DNA of 64,000 nt, taken from the NCBI GenBank assembly GCA_023451735.1, contig JAEXYH010000083.1:1-64000 (forward strand). Direction: 5' to 3'. Positions 54,034-62,284 of this stretch are shown here, piece by piece. The translations under genes and the position numbers were made by a program. Source of the stretch: Pseudomonadota bacterium (GTDB lineage: Bacteria; Pseudomonadota; Alphaproteobacteria; Rhizobiales; Rhizobiaceae). The notes under the pieces are model-generated. The model made no database searches. It was not told the DNA's origin and worked only from the letters and a program-made list of their open reading frames with translations. Position 1 is the stretch's first letter. Each line of letters opens with the position of its first letter.

Positions 54034-54801
54034 ATGACGAACGATACACAGGACCTGATCGCAACGGAGCCTTATGCGCTCCGCATGGAAGCGGTCTACA
54101 AGCGCTATGGTGATTTCACGGCACTGACCGAGGTGGACTTGAGGGTGGAAAGAGGTGAACGCATTGTCATCTGCGGGCCGTCGGGTTCCGGCAAGTCGAC
54201 GCTGATCCGCTGCATCAACCACATCGAGAAGCATGACGACGGCTTGATATTCGTCAACGGCATCGAATTGCAGCACAATCCGAAATCAATCGATAGGGTC
54301 CGGCGCGAAACGGGGATGGTTTTCCAGAACTTCAACCTGTTCCCGCACATGACCATTCTGGAAAACTGCGTGCTTGCGCCGATGTCGGCGCACGGCCTGT
54401 CCCGCAAGGATGCTGAGGATCGCGCTAAGGCGCTTCTGGAGCGCGTCCATATTGCCGACCAGGCTCAGAAATTTCCGGCGCAACTTTCCGGTGGTCAGCA
54501 GCAACGGGTGGCTATTGCCCGCGCACTCTGCATGCAGCCGAAAGTGATGCTGTTCGATGAACCGACCTCGGCACTCGATCCGGAGATGGTCAAGGAAGTG
54601 CTGGAGACAATGAAGAGCCTGGTCGGCGATGGCATGACGATGATCTGCGTAACCCATGAAATGGGTTTTGCCCGCGAGGTCGCGGACCGCGTCGTGTTCA
54701 TGGACAAGGGCCGCATCGTCGAACAAGCGTCACCAGACCAGTTTTTTACCGCGCCGCAGACCGAGCGAGCACGTTTTTTCCTCGATCAGGTTATTCACTG
54801 A
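54034..54801 (+). CDS. Amino acid-type ABC transporter ATP-binding protein (GlnQ family)
   Basis: The 255-residue ATPase has Walker A GPSGSGKST, Q-loop FQNFNLFPHMT, signature LSGGQQQRVAIARAL, Walker B VMLFDEPTSALD and the switch histidine in VTHEMGFAR. It energises the importer formed by the two upstream proteins. It starts 22 bases after the permease stop. Confidence 0.94.
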   Translation: MTNDTQDLIATEPYALRMEAVYKRYGDFTALTEVDLRVERGERIVICGPSGSGKSTLIRCINHIEKHDDGLIFVNGIELQHNPKSIDRVRRETGMVFQNFNLFPHMTILENCVLAPMSAHGLSRKDAEDRAKALLERVHIADQAQKFPAQLSGGQQQRVAIARALCMQPKVMLFDEPTSALDPEMVKEVLETMKSLVGDGMTMICVTHEMGFAREVADRVVFMDKGRIVEQASPDQFFTAPQTERARFFLDQVIH

Positions 54802-54844
54802 AACAAGGCGCTTGCGCCTGCCAATCCTTCGATGAGGAATGAAA

Positions 54845-55603
54845 ATGAGTGTTGAACTCGGCATGGCCGCGTGCGTTTTCAGAAGTGTCGAGATCTTGCC
54901 TGTTGTGCGTCATGCCGGTTTCGATTTCCTGTTAGCCGACATGGAGCACGGCGCCATGTCGCTCGGGGAGGTCGCGACGCTGTGTGTCGCCGGACGTATG
55001 GCAGGTTTTCCGGTCTTCGTACGGGTGCCCAAAGCATCGTCCGATCATCTGACACGCGCCGCCGATTGCGGTGCCCGCGCGATCATCGTGCCGCATGTGA
55101 ATAGTCCCGCTGAGGCGCGCGGCATCGTCGAAAAATTGCGGTTTCCGCCCAAGGGTAACCGTTCGTTGCCAAGCCCAATCGCGGCAGCCTCGTTCTGGCC
55201 GGTCCCGGCGGCGGAACTGATCTCGGCGTCCGAAAAGGAGTTTCGCATCTTTGCCATGGTCGAAAGCGCAGAGGCGCTTGCGGCTGTTGAGGATATCGCG
55301 ACCGTCGATGGTCTTGATGGTGTGCTAATAGGCTCTCAGGACCTTGCCCAGTCGCTGGGCCACACCGGCAATCTCACCCATCCGGATGTGACCGCCGCTT
55401 TTTCCTGCATTGCCACTGCGGCGAAGGAAAACGGCAAGGTGTTCGGTGTGATGGGCGTGCCGCCGGCGCTGCTCGAATCCCATGTTGTGGCGCTTGGCGC
55501 GGGACTGATCGTCGTGACCAACGAGATCAATCTTCTCGCCGAAGCGGCGATGGCTTGCGCAGAAGAAACAAGAAAATTGACTAAGGGAGGAAAGACACGG
55601 TGA
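54845..55603 (+). CDS. HpcH/HpaI-family class II aldolase
   Basis: The start is ATG 54845, six bases after GAGGA; the ATG at 54839 abuts it. The 252-residue barrel has GMAACVFRS, FDFLLADMEHGAM, FVRVP with the phosphate/carboxylate-binding Arg, the metal-binding Glu in FAMVESAEALAAVEDIA and Asp in IGSQDLAQSLG. HpaI enzymes cleave 4-hydroxy-2-oxo acids to pyruvate and an aldehyde. It could perform the terminal retro-aldol step of this pathway. Its stop overlaps the next GTG start by four bases. Confidence 0.88.
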   Translation: MSVELGMAACVFRSVEILPVVRHAGFDFLLADMEHGAMSLGEVATLCVAGRMAGFPVFVRVPKASSDHLTRAADCGARAIIVPHVNSPAEARGIVEKLRFPPKGNRSLPSPIAAASFWPVPAAELISASEKEFRIFAMVESAEALAAVEDIATVDGLDGVLIGSQDLAQSLGHTGNLTHPDVTAAFSCIATAAKENGKVFGVMGVPPALLESHVVALGAGLIVVTNEINLLAEAAMACAEETRKLTKGGKTR

Positions 55604-56013
55604 GCACCTTGAAGATCACGATTGCCGGAGAGGTATTTCCGGCGCGGCTGGAAATGGAAAAGGCGCCTGTCACATGCGCGAGTTTTCTTTCACGGTTGCC
55701 CTTTATCGAACGGGTCATTCATGTGCGCTGGAGCGGGCAGGGCATCTGGATGCCGCTGGGGGAGATGAAATTCGACGTTCCTTACGAAAATGCGACGAGC
55801 TATCCCGCGCCGGGCGAGATCATCCTCTATCCAGGCGGTGTCAGCGAGACGGAAATCCTTCTCGCATATGGACGGGTCAATTTCGCCAGCATGGCGGGCC
55901 AACTTGCTGGCAATCATTTCCTGACGATTACCGAAGGCAATGACCGGCTGGCCGCCATCGGCAACAAGGTTCTGTGGGACGGTGCACAGTCCATCGCCTT
56001 CGAGCGGATCTGA
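55600..56013 (+). CDS. DUF3830 family, cyclophilin-like protein
   Basis: The 137-residue protein starts at GTG 55600 overlapping the aldolase stop. It resembles DUF3830 proteins with a cyclophilin-like beta barrel: KITIAGEVFPARLEMEKAPVTCASFLSRLPF, VIHVRWSGQGIWMPLGE, YPAPGEIILYPGGVSETEILLAYG. Such genes often sit beside amidase or hydantoinase genes, as here. A role in binding or hydrolysing an amide-containing substrate is possible but unproven. Confidence 0.75.
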   Translation: MSTLKITIAGEVFPARLEMEKAPVTCASFLSRLPFIERVIHVRWSGQGIWMPLGEMKFDVPYENATSYPAPGEIILYPGGVSETEILLAYGRVNFASMAGQLAGNHFLTITEGNDRLAAIGNKVLWDGAQSIAFERI

Positions 56014-56044
56014 TCACGAAGAAATCGGCAAAGAGGAGTTTGTC

Positions 56045-57454
56045 ATGAGCCCACTGGATCTTGCGATCCGCGGCGGGACGATCGTCACCGCAAGCGACAT
56101 GTACAAGGGCGATATCGGTATCATCGATGGCCGGATTGTAGCCATCTCGAACGAGATCACCGGTGCGCGGCAGGAAGTCGATGCGTCCGGCCTCTGGGTC
56201 ATGCCCGGCGGCATCGATAGCCATGTGCATATCGCACAGGATTCGGGGCCTGGGATCGTGATGGCCGATGATTTTGCCTCCGCGACGGCCTCTGCTGCGG
56301 CAGGCGGTAATTCGACGGTCCTGTCCTTTGCGCTGCAGAAGCGAGGTCAGTCACTCAGGCAATCGGTGGAGGACTACCGCAAATTGGCCGAAGACCAGTG
56401 TTTCGTCGACACGAGCTTTCATCTGATCATTTCCGACCCGACGCCGACAGTGCTCGGCCAGGAACTGCCGGCCCTGGTGAAGGATGGTTATACCTCCTTC
56501 AAGGTCTTTATGACCTATGACGATCTCGTCCTGAACGATCGCGAGCTACTTGCCGTCTTCGACGTCGCCCGGCGAGAAAAGGCGCTCGTCATGGTCCATT
56601 GCGAGGGTTATGACACTATTCGCTTCCTTGCCGAACGGCTCGAGCAGGAAGGCAAGGTGGCGCCTTATTACCACGCCGTTTCCCGCCCGGAGGTCGTCGA
56701 GCGTGAAGCCGCGCACCGGGCGATCAGCCATGCACAACTGGTCGATGTGCCGATCATGATCGTGCATGTCTCTAGTGCGGAAGCCATGGAACAGGTGCGT
56801 TGGGCACAGCAGCGCGGCCTCAGGGTCTATGCAGAAACCTGCCCGCAATACATCACGCTGACGGCAGAAGATCTCGACGGTCTAGACATGGAAGGTGCCA
56901 AATATGTCTGCTCCCCGCCGCCTCGCGACGCCGAGAGCCACAAGGCAATCTGGGAAGGTCTTTCGCAGGGCGTGTTCCAGACTTTCTCGTCCGATCATTG
57001 CCCGTTCCGCTATGAGTCGCCTCAGGGCAAGCTGAATCCAAGGGCCCGCTCTTCTTTTCGCTGGGTGCCGAACGGCATTCCAGGCGTCGAGACGCGTCTG
57101 CCCATCCTGTTTTCCGAAGGTGTATCGAAGCGGCGGATCACGCCGCAGACCTTCGTCGCGCTTTCGGCGACCAACCATGCGCGGATGTACGGGCTCTATC
57201 CGAAGAAGGGATCGATCGGGATCGGCTTCGATGCCGACATCTGCCTCTGGGATCCGAATCGCAGGGAAACGCTGCGTCAAGAGATACTGCATCACGGTTC
57301 AGACTATACGCCGTGGGAAGATTTTGAAGTCACTGGCTGGCCGGTCGCCACCTTCGTCCGGGGAAAGCTCGTCTATCGCGATGGGGAGGTTCTCGGAGAG
57401 CGGGGCCATGGCCAGATCCTGGCGCGCGGCATCAGCGAATATGTCGGCGCATGA
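56045..57454 (+). CDS. Dihydropyrimidinase/hydantoinase-type cyclic amidohydrolase
   Basis: From ATG 56045, behind GAGGAG, the protein has 469 residues. All metal-site elements are visible: GGIDSHVHIAQ (His-x-His), the carboxylated-lysine strand FKVFMTYDD, VHCEGYD, VHVSS and SSDHCPF with the catalytic Asp. These enzymes open cyclic amides such as dihydrouracil, hydantoins or succinimides. It is the best clue to the substrate class of the operon. It is not labelled hydA because its true ring substrate cannot be read from the sequence. Confidence 0.9.
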   Translation: MSPLDLAIRGGTIVTASDMYKGDIGIIDGRIVAISNEITGARQEVDASGLWVMPGGIDSHVHIAQDSGPGIVMADDFASATASAAAGGNSTVLSFALQKRGQSLRQSVEDYRKLAEDQCFVDTSFHLIISDPTPTVLGQELPALVKDGYTSFKVFMTYDDLVLNDRELLAVFDVARREKALVMVHCEGYDTIRFLAERLEQEGKVAPYYHAVSRPEVVEREAAHRAISHAQLVDVPIMIVHVSSAEAMEQVRWAQQRGLRVYAETCPQYITLTAEDLDGLDMEGAKYVCSPPPRDAESHKAIWEGLSQGVFQTFSSDHCPFRYESPQGKLNPRARSSFRWVPNGIPGVETRLPILFSEGVSKRRITPQTFVALSATNHARMYGLYPKKGSIGIGFDADICLWDPNRRETLRQEILHHGSDYTPWEDFEVTGWPVATFVRGKLVYRDGEVLGERGHGQILARGISEYVGA

Positions 57455-57493
57455 TAGGTCAAAACGCAAAAACAGAAACCTGGAGGAAGTATC

Positions 57494-58456
57494 ATGGCGC
57501 AGGCAGTAGATCGGGATCACGTGTTCGCCGGCATCTTCGCTTCAACCATCTGTCCGATGACCAAAACCGGTCAGATTGATACCGACGGTCTTGCCGCTCA
57601 CCTTTCGTCGGTCGCAGGTACCAATGGCATGAGCGGGCTGCTGATCAATGGCCATGCCGGCGAAAATGCTGCGCTTGACCGAACGGAAAGCGTGCTGGTA
57701 ATCGAGACCGCCAGGGCCGCCTGCGGCAAGAGCCTGATCGTTGCCGGGATCAACAGCGAGCGCACCGATATCGCCGCATCGATGGCAGAAGAGGCTGCTC
57801 GCGCCGGCGCGGATGCCGTTATGGTCTTCCCGCCCTTTTCATGGGCGCTTGGTGCCGACGAGCGATTGGTCGTCGAGCATCATCGTGCGGTGGCCGTCGC
57901 TTCCGGCTTGCCGCTCTTCCTGTTCCAGGGGGCAGTGGGCTCCGGGAAGACCGCATTTCCAGCGACTGTTCTGGCGAGACTTCTGGAAATCGAAAGTGTG
58001 GCGGGAATCAAAGAAGGCAGCTGGGAAACTGCGGCCTATGACGCCACGCGCAGGCTTTCCAAGCGGTTACGCCCGGATGTCGCCGTCATGGCATCGGGTG
58101 ACGAACATCTCTTTTCCTGCTTTGCGATCGGCAGCGACGGTAGCCTCGTCAGTCTTGCTGCGGTCGTGCCGGAAATGATCGTCGCGCTCGATCAAGCCAT
58201 TCTCCGTGGCGATCTTGCTGCGGGGCGCGAGATCCACGAAAGGCTCTACGGTCTTGCCCGCGCGGTTTATGGTGCACCGGGCCATCTCGCCACGTTGCGA
58301 CTGAAGACATGTTTGAAGCTTCTGGGCCGTATCCCTAACGCAACATCCCGCTTGCCGATTGTTGAGCTTGGTTCCGAGGAAGTTCTTCAGCTAACCGAGG
58401 CGCTTGCCGCGGCTGGATTATCGGCAAATTTGGTAGCATCAAAATCGAGCAAGTAG
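57494..58456 (+). CDS. DapA/N-acetylneuraminate lyase family protein, second of two
   Basis: The 320-residue paralogue of the protein at 50987 shares the unusual INGHAGENA loop and has the Schiff-base lysine in VAGIKEGSW. The catalytic Tyr region reads LFLFQGAVGSG, so that Tyr is absent here. It may use a different acid-base arrangement or form a mixed oligomer. It ends the long rightward operon; a 635-bp gap follows. Confidence 0.85.
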   Translation: MAQAVDRDHVFAGIFASTICPMTKTGQIDTDGLAAHLSSVAGTNGMSGLLINGHAGENAALDRTESVLVIETARAACGKSLIVAGINSERTDIAASMAEEAARAGADAVMVFPPFSWALGADERLVVEHHRAVAVASGLPLFLFQGAVGSGKTAFPATVLARLLEIESVAGIKEGSWETAAYDATRRLSKRLRPDVAVMASGDEHLFSCFAIGSDGSLVSLAAVVPEMIVALDQAILRGDLAAGREIHERLYGLARAVYGAPGHLATLRLKTCLKLLGRIPNATSRLPIVELGSEEVLQLTEALAAAGLSANLVASKSSK

Positions 58457-59049
58457 CTCCGCTGGGAACGTTGCCAAAAGCCGCTGTCTAGTCACATTTT
58501 TCCTACTTATGTCGCCAGAGTACACGTTGGTTGTCGGTCCGAATCTTTTTTAGACCATCGTTGATAATGCGCAGACCCGAGGCTCGACAAGCCCAGTATT
58601 TTGAGCGCGACGATGTCGTCTTGAGTATTCTCGACACTCACGACAACAACACCAGCTTCTCCTTCGGATCGCTCACGCGTGGCGAGTTGGCCTTCAGAAG
58701 AATGCTCGGCATGAAATGGCTTGCACGATTATATGCGTGATGAACTGGGGCAGCATAACTGCAAGGGTTGTATCGTTCAGGTATACTGGGCTGCCATGGA
58801 TAATACAAACGCTTGTCCGGGCGATATTCGGTGAGCTCCCAGTTCTAACGTGTACGAAATCTCCTCCTCGTTTTCCGACGATCCCATTGAAATGGCGCGG
58901 ATAAGACGCGCAGCGTGCGCCCGATCAAATTGTGATCTGCGCCATTTCAAAGAGCAACCACGGGCCATGCGAGCTAGCGACCTAAAAAAATCTTAGTCGA
59001 TTCAGCACGCTAGCGTGGTCCGCCAGATAAGGAAGCGCGAATTGGCGTC
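58457..59049. other. Intergenic region with repeat fragments before the IclR gene
   Basis: About 590 bases with no supportable gene. It contains the second copy of the 46-bp dispersed repeat (58579-58624) and a 12-bp inverted repeat TTGAAATGGCGC (58887-58898) / GCGCCATTTCAA (58939-58950). It looks like debris of mobile or duplicated DNA. Confidence 0.45.
58579..58624. repeat. Dispersed 46-bp repeat, copy 2
   Basis: Matches 23118-23163 in the same orientation at 43 of 46 positions, without gaps. On the minus strand both copies can be read as QDDI(L/V)AL(T/K)ILG(V/L)SSL, with conservative changes. Confidence 0.8.
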
Positions 59050-59118
59050 GCCGTCTTGACATAAGTCAATGACGGCGCAATCATATTCAACATGGATATA
59101 TCATATTCAAATAGAATA
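59050..59118. promoter_or_regulatory. Control region of the IclR gene
   Basis: TTGAC ATAA GTCAA (59056-59069) is a perfect FNR/FixK-like palindrome inside a longer hairpin GCCGTC (59050-59055) / GACGGC (59071-59076). Then TCATATTCAA is repeated exactly 20 bp apart (59081-59090 and 59101-59110). TATTC and GAATA form a palindrome at 59104-59118, overlapping the first codons. Confidence 0.5.
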
Positions 59119-59850
59119 CAAGATGAAAATTCGGGCGTTCGACCGCTTTCCACTGTGCTGAAAACCATGGCGGTGCTGGATGTGCTGGCATCGAGCAGTC
59201 GCGGCATGAAGCTGCCGGAAATAGCCGCCAAGATGGAGCTGTCGCGGCCCACCGCCTACCAGCGCCTCCTGACACTGATTGAAGCCGGCTGGGTCGAGCA
59301 GGACCATGAAATGCGCTACCGGCTTTCCATGCATGCGTGTCGGATTGGCGCCGCAGCACTTGAACAGGCGGATCTCGGTACACGCGTCCATCCTGTTCTG
59401 GAAAAGCTGGTCCATCGAGTGAAGGAAACCGCGTCGTTGGCGGTACTTGATCGAGGTGTGCCTTGCATCGTTTCGCGTGTCGAATCCGATAGCGTCCTGC
59501 GAGCAGAACAGAAGATCGGAACCACCATGTCGCTCGAGGGCTCAGCTTCGGGCCGTATCCTGACTGCGTTCGCCGACGATGCGACGCTGGCGCGCCTGCG
59601 AGAAAGCGGTGAAAAATTGGCTTCGGTAGAGCTTCTCGAGGAGACGCGCGCCAAAGGTTATGCCTTGTCAAGCGGTTATACCGACAGCGGGGTTATCGCC
59701 ATCGCCGCGCCGGTCTTCGGCCTGCATGGAAGATGTATGGCTACCGTTTCGCTGGTCATGCCGCAGACACGTTTCGACCTCGAAACTTTTCGCGACCCTC
59801 TTATCGAGACGGCTCGCACCATTACGAAAATGCAGCAGGGAGAGCGTTGA
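59092..59850 (+). CDS. IclR family transcriptional regulator
   Basis: The 252-residue protein has an N-terminal winged helix (VLKTMAVLDVLASSSRGMKLPEIAAKMELSRPTAYQRLLTLIEAGWV) and a C-terminal IclR effector domain (IGTTMSLEGSASGRILTAF, GYALSSGYTDSGVIAIAAPVFG). It lies six bases before the next gene on the same strand, so it is co-transcribed with the two unassigned proteins and the M19 homologue and may regulate them. Repeats overlapping the start suggest autoregulation. Confidence 0.92.
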   Translation: MDISYSNRIQDENSGVRPLSTVLKTMAVLDVLASSSRGMKLPEIAAKMELSRPTAYQRLLTLIEAGWVEQDHEMRYRLSMHACRIGAAALEQADLGTRVHPVLEKLVHRVKETASLAVLDRGVPCIVSRVESDSVLRAEQKIGTTMSLEGSASGRILTAFADDATLARLRESGEKLASVELLEETRAKGYALSSGYTDSGVIAIAAPVFGLHGRCMATVSLVMPQTRFDLETFRDPLIETARTITKMQQGER

Positions 59851-59855
59851 CGGGC

Positions 59856-61565
59856 ATGACCGCAACTTTTGAACAGGCGGCCAGGCCGCGCCCGCGCCCG
59901 GGCCATGAGGTGATGAAGACCTCGCGGCTCGCGGCCATCCAGCCGAGCCGGTTCAGCGGCACGCGCGCCTTCATGAACAAGATGATCCGCGAGCGCTGGG
60001 ACATTTCCAACGTCACCTTCGACGTCGATGAACATGCCGAAGGCACGATCGTTTATTCGATCAAGGCGCCTGGCCAGGAATTCTCGTTCATCGGCTTCTC
60101 ACGCCCACCGAGCCGCACGGCCCGCACCGGCCGCATTATTGGCCAGGCCTGGGACATGATGGGCACGCTGATAGAGGGACCGGCGACCGAACTAGAGGTC
60201 GAGACCGCCCGACGTGAAATCCCGAAGCTCTATACCGGCCGCGCCACGGTAAAGACGCTGATCTGGTGCCGGTCGAACCGCTCCATGCGTGTCTTTGACC
60301 AAACTATGGCTGCCCTTGCCGAAGGCCGCCAGCCGGCGATCGAGGATCTGTCCAAGGTCTGCTACCTGATGCGCAATACCGGGTTGGACGGCAATGGTAC
60401 ATTCGGCACCCGTTCGTTCCCGTCTCTCGGTGCCCAGCATGCGCTCGGCGGTGTCCTGCAAGCGCAACTTCTGACGGCCTACCTGATGCGTGAGTTCTCC
60501 TGCGACCTCGTCGAGCATCTTGCCGCCAAGGTCTCGGACAGGGCCGTGAAGCTCGATCCGCGGCTGCGTCGCTACATTGGCGTCGGTAACGGTTCGGCGC
60601 TCGGCCTCATCTTTTTCGTCCATAAGCATCCGCGTCTGGTGGACGGGCTGATTTGCGCGCGCGAAAAGGCGATCGCGCTGGCGCGCGGCCTGAAGCTGGA
60701 AGCATCCGATCCGCGGCTCGCGCAGCTCAGTGATCTCCTGTGGCAGGCGATCACGTTCCGTCGACAGGATCGCATGGTCTACGAGAATTTTGCGTCCAGC
60801 GCTGACGTCGCCGCAGATCTGGAAAAGGTCGTCGCCAAGCTAGAACAGTTCCGTAACGACGGCGCAGTGAACGGCCACAAAGTAGATTATCCGCTCGATA
60901 TCCTCGCTCTCGAATTCGACGGCGAGATTGTGCCGGAGGCTTTCGAGACCTTCCTTTCGCTGCTGATAGAACTGGTACCTGAAGATGCGGACGCCATGCT
61001 GGGCGCGATACAGGCGCCTGATGAGTTGACGGTTGCACCGTCTGAGACGGTGGAAAGCGTACTGGCTCTCGTCCGCGACGACTACAAGTGGGCACTCGAC
61101 ACGGACATGAGCGGTTCCCACGCATACCAATATGTCTGGTATAAGTCCGAGACGGCAGAGGAGCCGCGTCGCGGCTCCCGCGAGGAAGTGCCGGATGCGC
61201 TCGATCTCGGCCTTGATGTCTGCGGTTTCATTCAGTCGTTGCATGCGGATCTCTGCAAGGCCGAGCGTGCACAGACCATGGCGCGCTTCCTGATGAAGCA
61301 CCCCGAGCATCGCCACATGGTGGCGCGCATCCAGGGGCTTCGCGGGCACGGCTATCATACGCCGCGCGCCAACATCAACGCGGACGCCTTCGTGCCGATT
61401 GATCTGGTGCGGCTGATGAATGTCGGTATTCACGGCATCGACAAGACCCGTGACTATCTGAACCGCAACCTGCGCGGCGTACTTTATCACGGTGCGCCGA
61501 CACCCGAAGATCTACGTGCCGGCTACAGCGGCACCTGGTATTATCCGGCGGAACCTGCACTATGA
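59856..61565 (+). CDS. Unassigned 570-residue protein
   Basis: From ATG 59856, just after the IclR stop. I do not recognise a family. There is no signal peptide and only weak hydrophobicity, so it is probably cytoplasmic. It is rich in Arg and Asp/Glu with long helical stretches. Segments that look conserved are RFSGTRAFMNKMIRERWDI, EFSFIGFSRPPSRTARTGRIIG, CYLMRNTGLDGNGTFGTRSF and YIGVGNGSALGLIFFVHKHP; the last two are Gly-rich and could form a ligand pocket. It overlaps the next unassigned gene by four bases. Confidence 0.8.
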   Translation: MTATFEQAARPRPRPGHEVMKTSRLAAIQPSRFSGTRAFMNKMIRERWDISNVTFDVDEHAEGTIVYSIKAPGQEFSFIGFSRPPSRTARTGRIIGQAWDMMGTLIEGPATELEVETARREIPKLYTGRATVKTLIWCRSNRSMRVFDQTMAALAEGRQPAIEDLSKVCYLMRNTGLDGNGTFGTRSFPSLGAQHALGGVLQAQLLTAYLMREFSCDLVEHLAAKVSDRAVKLDPRLRRYIGVGNGSALGLIFFVHKHPRLVDGLICAREKAIALARGLKLEASDPRLAQLSDLLWQAITFRRQDRMVYENFASSADVAADLEKVVAKLEQFRNDGAVNGHKVDYPLDILALEFDGEIVPEAFETFLSLLIELVPEDADAMLGAIQAPDELTVAPSETVESVLALVRDDYKWALDTDMSGSHAYQYVWYKSETAEEPRRGSREEVPDALDLGLDVCGFIQSLHADLCKAERAQTMARFLMKHPEHRHMVARIQGLRGHGYHTPRANINADAFVPIDLVRLMNVGIHGIDKTRDYLNRNLRGVLYHGAPTPEDLRAGYSGTWYYPAEPAL

Positions 61566-62284
61566 CCTCTTCCTATACCCAAGATATTTTACGGATCATG
61601 CCTCGCGAAATGCGGCTGATGTCCGAGCGTATTCTATCGCTCAGCAGCCTGCCCAAGGGCTTCTTTCTCAGCGTCGGCGATGTTCCAATGTATTCGCAGA
61701 GGCTAGGCCTCGGCGGCTTTTCGCTGCTAGAAGAGCGGTTCGAAAGTTTCAAGTCGGCCGATCCGGCTCGTATCGCCATTAGCGCGGAAGAGGGCAACCG
61801 CCTCACGCTCGATGCGGCGGGCCAGCATACCTGGTTCGTTGTACCGACAGCGATCGATCTTCTCGGCGAACTCGTGGCTCGCTTCGGGTCGGCGGAGTTG
61901 TCTGCAGTCAACTTGGTTGATGCTCAAGAGCTGGCTATCGCAGCAAGCTTTGCTGGCCGCAGCGGGCTCTCGGTTACAGTCAATGGCAATGTGCTGAAGG
62001 CCGTTCCAGCAATTGTCACCGCCGATGATCGTCAAGACGATCCGCTGCTCTGGTCGCTGCTGGAAGACGGCGTCGAAATTTCTGCCGACGTCTGGTGGCG
62101 CATCTATCACCTCGCCAAGCGGGCGCTGGCGACTGATAGCGTCGTATCGCGCCGCCATGCCGGGCCGATGATCGTTAACGAGGATGGCACCGTCATCGGC
62201 CGCAAGGACAATGATGACGATACCGACGTCACCTTTCTGGCGGCAAGGATTTCAGAACGCGAGAGGGAGAGCGCGCGATCATGA
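61562..62284 (+). CDS. Unassigned 240-residue protein
   Basis: The gene overlaps both neighbours by four bases, so all three products are probably made in fixed ratio. The protein has no signal peptide. It begins with a helical region (ILRIMPREMRLMSERILSLSSLPKGFFLSVGDVPMYSQRL), has an alpha/beta middle and ends with an acidic tail (DNDDDTDVTFL). No catalytic motif is recognisable. It may be a partner subunit of the preceding 570-residue protein. Confidence 0.78.
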   Translation: MTSSYTQDILRIMPREMRLMSERILSLSSLPKGFFLSVGDVPMYSQRLGLGGFSLLEERFESFKSADPARIAISAEEGNRLTLDAAGQHTWFVVPTAIDLLGELVARFGSAELSAVNLVDAQELAIAASFAGRSGLSVTVNGNVLKAVPAIVTADDRQDDPLLWSLLEDGVEISADVWWRIYHLAKRALATDSVVSRRHAGPMIVNEDGTVIGRKDNDDDTDVTFLAARISERERESARS

